Positions 61,700 to 64,000 of a stretch of 64,000 bases of DNA are shown in pieces. Source of the stretch: Sphingobacterium sp. ML3W (GTDB taxonomy: Bacteria; Bacteroidota; Bacteroidia; Sphingobacteriales; Sphingobacteriaceae); the NCBI RefSeq assembly GCF_029542085.1, contig NZ_CP107036.1, forward strand, positions 3,782,001 through 3,846,000, written 5' to 3'. Both the position numbers and the translations under genes were made by a program. Numbering within the stretch: the first letter of the stretch is position 1; each line of letters opens with the position of its first letter. Under the pieces are notes generated by a model. That model was not told the DNA's origin. It did no database searches and was given only the letters and a program-made list of their open reading frames with translations.

Positions 61700-62353
61700 T
61701 TATACAACCAATCCATCACGCATATGAATTGTTCGATCCGATATACGGGCCAATTCTTCATTATGGGTTACGATGATAAATGTTTGTTGGAATTTGTTTC
61801 TAAGATCAAAAAACAACTGATGTAAGGCTGCTGCATTTTCGGAATCTAAGTTCCCAGAAGGTTCGTCAGCTAAAATGATTGAAGGATCATTCATCAGAGC
61901 CCTAGCCACAGACACACGTTGTTGTTCACCTCCAGACATCTCAGCAGGCTTATGATCAATACGATGTGAAACCCCAAGTAGCTCCAATAGTTCTTTCGCT
62001 TTCGCTTCGGCTTCGGCTCGTCCCTGTCCTCGGATAAATGCAGGAATACACACATTTTCCAATGCGGTAAATTCAGGCAATAAGTGATGAAACTGAAAAA
62101 CGAAACCAATATGCTCATTACGAAATGCACTCAGCTTTTTGGCACTCAGTTTATGGATATCGACACCATCAATAAAAATTGAACCTTGGTCAGGTTTGTC
62201 CAATGTTCCGATAATATGCAAAAGTGTACTTTTACCTGCCCCCGAGGCTCCGACAATACTTACAATTTCACCTTTTTCCACGGTTATGTCGACGCCTTTC
62301 AAGATGGGCAATGCCCCATAAGCTTTGTGAATTCCTTTGGCTTGTAACATCAT
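61700..62353 (-). CDS. lolD: LolD-type lipoprotein-release ABC ATPase
   Basis: A 217-residue ATPase with Walker A GASGAGKST, Q-loop (GFVFQFHHLLPEFTALENV, the LolD-characteristic HHLLPEF), signature MSGGEQQRVSVARAL, Walker B ILADEPSGNLD and an H-loop. It powers LolCE-type permeases that release lipoproteins from the inner membrane. No permease gene is next to it. A TATCTTTG box lies 4 nt before the first ATG, suggesting a leaderless mRNA; a second ATG follows immediately. Confidence 0.9.
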   Translation of the reverse strand: MMLQAKGIHKAYGALPILKGVDITVEKGEIVSIVGASGAGKSTLLHIIGTLDKPDQGSIFIDGVDIHKLSAKKLSAFRNEHIGFVFQFHHLLPEFTALENVCIPAFIRGQGRAEAEAKAKELLELLGVSHRIDHKPAEMSGGEQQRVSVARALMNDPSIILADEPSGNLDSENAAALHQLFFDLRNKFQQTFIIVTHNEELARISDRTIHMRDGLVV

Positions 62354-62357
62354 AGGG

Positions 62358-62365
62358 CAAAGATA
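62358..62365 (-). promoter_or_regulatory. -7 box of the lolD gene
   Basis: TATCTTTG on the minus strand, ending 4 nt before the lolD ATG at 62353. No -33 box seen. Confidence 0.45.
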
Positions 62366-62472
62366 AATAAATTTACGATATCACACCTTTGAATAAATAA
62401 GCAGTTATTTCTCTATTTCAGCCATTTTATTTTTCACAAATGTCAAAAAATAGATAAAAGAGCAATTTATCC

Positions 62473-62504
62473 CTTGTCTTATCCCTCAAAAAAACATATT
62501 TTTA
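62473..62504 (+). promoter_or_regulatory. Promoter of sucC
   Basis: CTTG (62473-62476), 20 nt, TATTTTTA (62497-62504; last base off consensus). A second box TATTTTTG (62512-62519) lies 3 nt before the ATG but has no -33 partner. Confidence 0.55.
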
Positions 62505-62522
62505 CGCCAAATATTTTTGCAA

Positions 62523-63716
62523 ATGAACATTCACGAATATCAAGGAAAACAAATACTAAAGAGCTTTGGTGTGCGCGTACAGGAAGGTATCGTAGCAGAT
62601 ACTCCAGAGCAAGCTGTGGAAGCGGCTAAAAAGATGAAAGAAGACTACAATTCCGACTGGGTTGTTGTCAAAGCTCAAATTCACGCTGGTGGCCGTGGTA
62701 AAGGTGGTGGTGTCAAGTTAGCTAAGAACTTAGATGAAGTCAAACAAAAAGCAACTGACATCATTGGTATGCAATTAGTAACGCCTCAAACTGGACCTGA
62801 AGGTAAAAAAGTAAACAAAGTTTTGGTCGCTCAAGACGTTTACTATCCAGGTGAAAGCGAAACAAAAGAATTCTACATGTCTGTATTATTAGACCGCGCT
62901 ACAGGACGTAACATTGTTATGTACTCTACAGAAGGTGGTATGGACATCGAAGAAGTTGCAGAAAAAACACCGCACTTGATTTTCAAAGAAGAAATCGATC
63001 CAAAAGTAGGCTTACAAGGATTCCAAGCACGTAAAATTGCTTTTAATCTAGGTCTTTCTGGTGCTGCACACAAAGAAATGGTAAAATTCGTTGCTGCACT
63101 TTACAAAGCATACGATTCTACTGACTCTTCTATGTTCGAGATCAATCCGGTATTAAAAACTTCTGATGACAAGATCTTAGCAGTTGATGCCAAAGTAAAT
63201 CTTGACGAGAATGCATTGTACCGTCACCCTGATTACGCAGCTATGCGCGATGTAACAGAAGAAGATCCAACGGAAGTTGAAGCTGGTGAATCAAACCTTA
63301 ACTATGTTAAACTTGACGGTAACGTAGGTTGTATGGTAAACGGTGCTGGTCTTGCAATGGCAACAATGGATATCATCAAATTAGCTGGTGGTGAACCTGC
63401 AAACTTTTTAGATGTTGGTGGTACTGCAAATGCTGAAACTGTAAAAGCTGGTTTCAATATCATTTTGAAAGACCCTAATGTAAAAGCAATCTTGATCAAC
63501 ATCTTCGGTGGTATCGTTCGTTGTGACCGTGTAGCGCAAGGTGTCATTGATGCTTACAGTGAAATTGGTAATATTCCTGTTCCTATCATCGTACGTCTTC
63601 AAGGTACAAATGCCGAAGAAGCGAAAAAATTAATCGATGAATCAGGCTTACAAGTTTATTCTGCAATCTTATTGAAAGAAGCTGCTGAACTAGTAACTAA
63701 AGTATTGAAAGGTTAA
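62523..63716 (+). CDS. sucC: succinate-CoA ligase, ADP-forming, beta subunit
   Basis: A 397-residue TCA-cycle enzyme subunit with an N-terminal ATP-grasp domain (MNIHEYQGKQILKSFGV; KAQIHAGGRGKGGGVKLAKN around 47-66) and a C-terminal ligase domain (GAGLAMATMDIIKLAGGEPANFLDVGG; INIFGGIVRCD). It makes succinate and ATP from succinyl-CoA with the alpha subunit, which is not in the window. I start at ATG 62523; a TTG six bases upstream lies in a -7-like box. It is followed by a strong terminator, so it is a separate transcript here. Confidence 0.96.
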   Translation: MNIHEYQGKQILKSFGVRVQEGIVADTPEQAVEAAKKMKEDYNSDWVVVKAQIHAGGRGKGGGVKLAKNLDEVKQKATDIIGMQLVTPQTGPEGKKVNKVLVAQDVYYPGESETKEFYMSVLLDRATGRNIVMYSTEGGMDIEEVAEKTPHLIFKEEIDPKVGLQGFQARKIAFNLGLSGAAHKEMVKFVAALYKAYDSTDSSMFEINPVLKTSDDKILAVDAKVNLDENALYRHPDYAAMRDVTEEDPTEVEAGESNLNYVKLDGNVGCMVNGAGLAMATMDIIKLAGGEPANFLDVGGTANAETVKAGFNIILKDPNVKAILINIFGGIVRCDRVAQGVIDAYSEIGNIPVPIIVRLQGTNAEEAKKLIDESGLQVYSAILLKEAAELVTKVLKG

Positions 63717-63739
63717 TTCCTTCAATCATCATAAAGCTT

Positions 63740-63774
63740 AAAAGCGGAACAACTGAGTTGTTCCGCTTTTTTTT
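63740..63774 (+). terminator. Terminator after sucC
   Basis: A 14-bp stem (AAAAGCGGAACAAC / GTTGTTCCGCTTTT, 63740-63753 and 63757-63770) with a TGA loop and a T8 run. Confidence 0.92.
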
Positions 63775-63906
63775 GCTCCCAAGACAGCTATTTTTTGCTG
63801 AGTTTGACGCAAATAGTGGTCGGATAAAACTAGGTTTAGAAGCTTATTGATCCTTCATTCAGCGAATTAAATCAACATTTATACCCAATAAACCAATAGA
63901 ATAGCT

Positions 63907-63914
63907 TATTTTTG
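63907..63914 (+). promoter_or_regulatory. -7 box upstream of the last, partial gene
   Basis: TATTTTTG matches TAnnTTTG, 51 nt before the ATG at 63966. No -33 TTTG at 19-21 nt. Confidence 0.4.
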
Positions 63915-63965
63915 TATTGCTTTTTTAACAAAGCATCTTTTACAAGTCATTCTCCAAAAATTAAG

Positions 63966-64000
63966 ATGGAACACACAAGAATAAAGGAACTATTGAATGC
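63966..64000 (+). CDS. start of a further gene (3' truncated), possibly asnS
   Basis: Only the first 11 codons are visible (MEHTRIKELLN). The RIKELL start resembles the N-terminus of some class II synthetases such as AsnRS, but this is too short to confirm. A -7 box lies upstream and sucC is terminated, so it is a new transcription unit. Confidence 0.4.
   Translation, partial: MEHTRIKELLN

Noticed and set aside
1..64000. CRISPR array, prophage, insertion sequence, tRNA or rRNA genes
   Set aside because: No spaced direct repeats, transposase or integrase motifs, or tRNA/rRNA sequence signatures were seen.

Overview
The window reads as chromosomal DNA of a Bacteroidota bacterium, most likely a Sphingobacterium or close relative. 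The evidence is AT-rich coding DNA, -7 promoter boxes of the TAnnTTTG type, a gliding-type gene (gldC), GLPGLI-family proteins, FecI/FecR plus SusC/SusD modules, an Hc1 histone-like protein and a Bacteroidota-type two-gene PLC/SusCD arrangement. No phage, insertion sequence, CRISPR array, rRNA or tRNA was recognised.

Layout. 1-7.7 kb: the end of an IscA/HesB-type Fe-S protein, then ileS, a DksA/TraR-like protein and lspA, an M28 aminopeptidase, an RmlD-like reductase and an acyl-CoA thioesterase. 7.8-10.3 kb (minus strand): an operon-like run of RhlE-type helicase, small membrane protein, gldC and EVE-domain protein. 10.4-13 kb: an S46 (DPP7-like) peptidase and an Hc1-like protein. 13-21.8 kb (minus strand): a tandem duplication of an outer-membrane barrel plus GLPGLI pair, preceded by an ECF sigma factor with an overlapping membrane partner. 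21.8-28.6 kb: an M20 dipeptidase, then a LysR gene next to a thiosulfate-dehydrogenase-like dihaem cytochrome, a DsrE protein and a ModA-like binding protein, then PlsC, an ABC ATPase and a DUF2795 protein. 29.3-33.1 kb: trpDFBA behind an attenuator whose leader peptide contains three consecutive Trp codons.

33.4-42.7 kb: an ECF sigma / FecR / SusC(STN) / SusD / phosphocholine-type phospholipase C locus, which looks like a surface system for phospholipid-derived nutrients. 43-46.2 kb: a Cys/His-rich exported protein and a TonB receptor carrying an N-terminal heavy-metal-binding domain, probably for copper or another metal. 46.2-47.3 kb: maf and kdsC. 47.3-47.9 kb: a gap with a good promoter, hairpins and a terminator, a candidate small RNA or leader. 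47.9-54.9 kb: a hybrid kinase - CheR - CheB - hybrid kinase phosphorelay followed by an azurin-like cupredoxin.

55.3-59.3 kb: two dihydrolipoamide dehydrogenase paralogues flanking a thioesterase and a DUF3817 protein. 59.4-62.4 kb (minus strand): a LacI regulator, a degenerate HAD protein, an unrecognised small protein and LolD. 62.5-63.7 kb: sucC. The window ends in the first codons of another gene.

The most interesting items are the trp attenuator (WWW leader), the LysR-TsdA-DsrE-ModA cassette, the PLC/SusCD locus under its own ECF/FecR pair, the HMA-fused TonB receptor, the duplicated barrel/GLPGLI pairs, the candidate RNA at 47.5-47.7 kb and a recurring -7-box-next-to-ATG arrangement that suggests leaderless mRNAs. 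All assignments come from reading motifs by eye; no database search was run.
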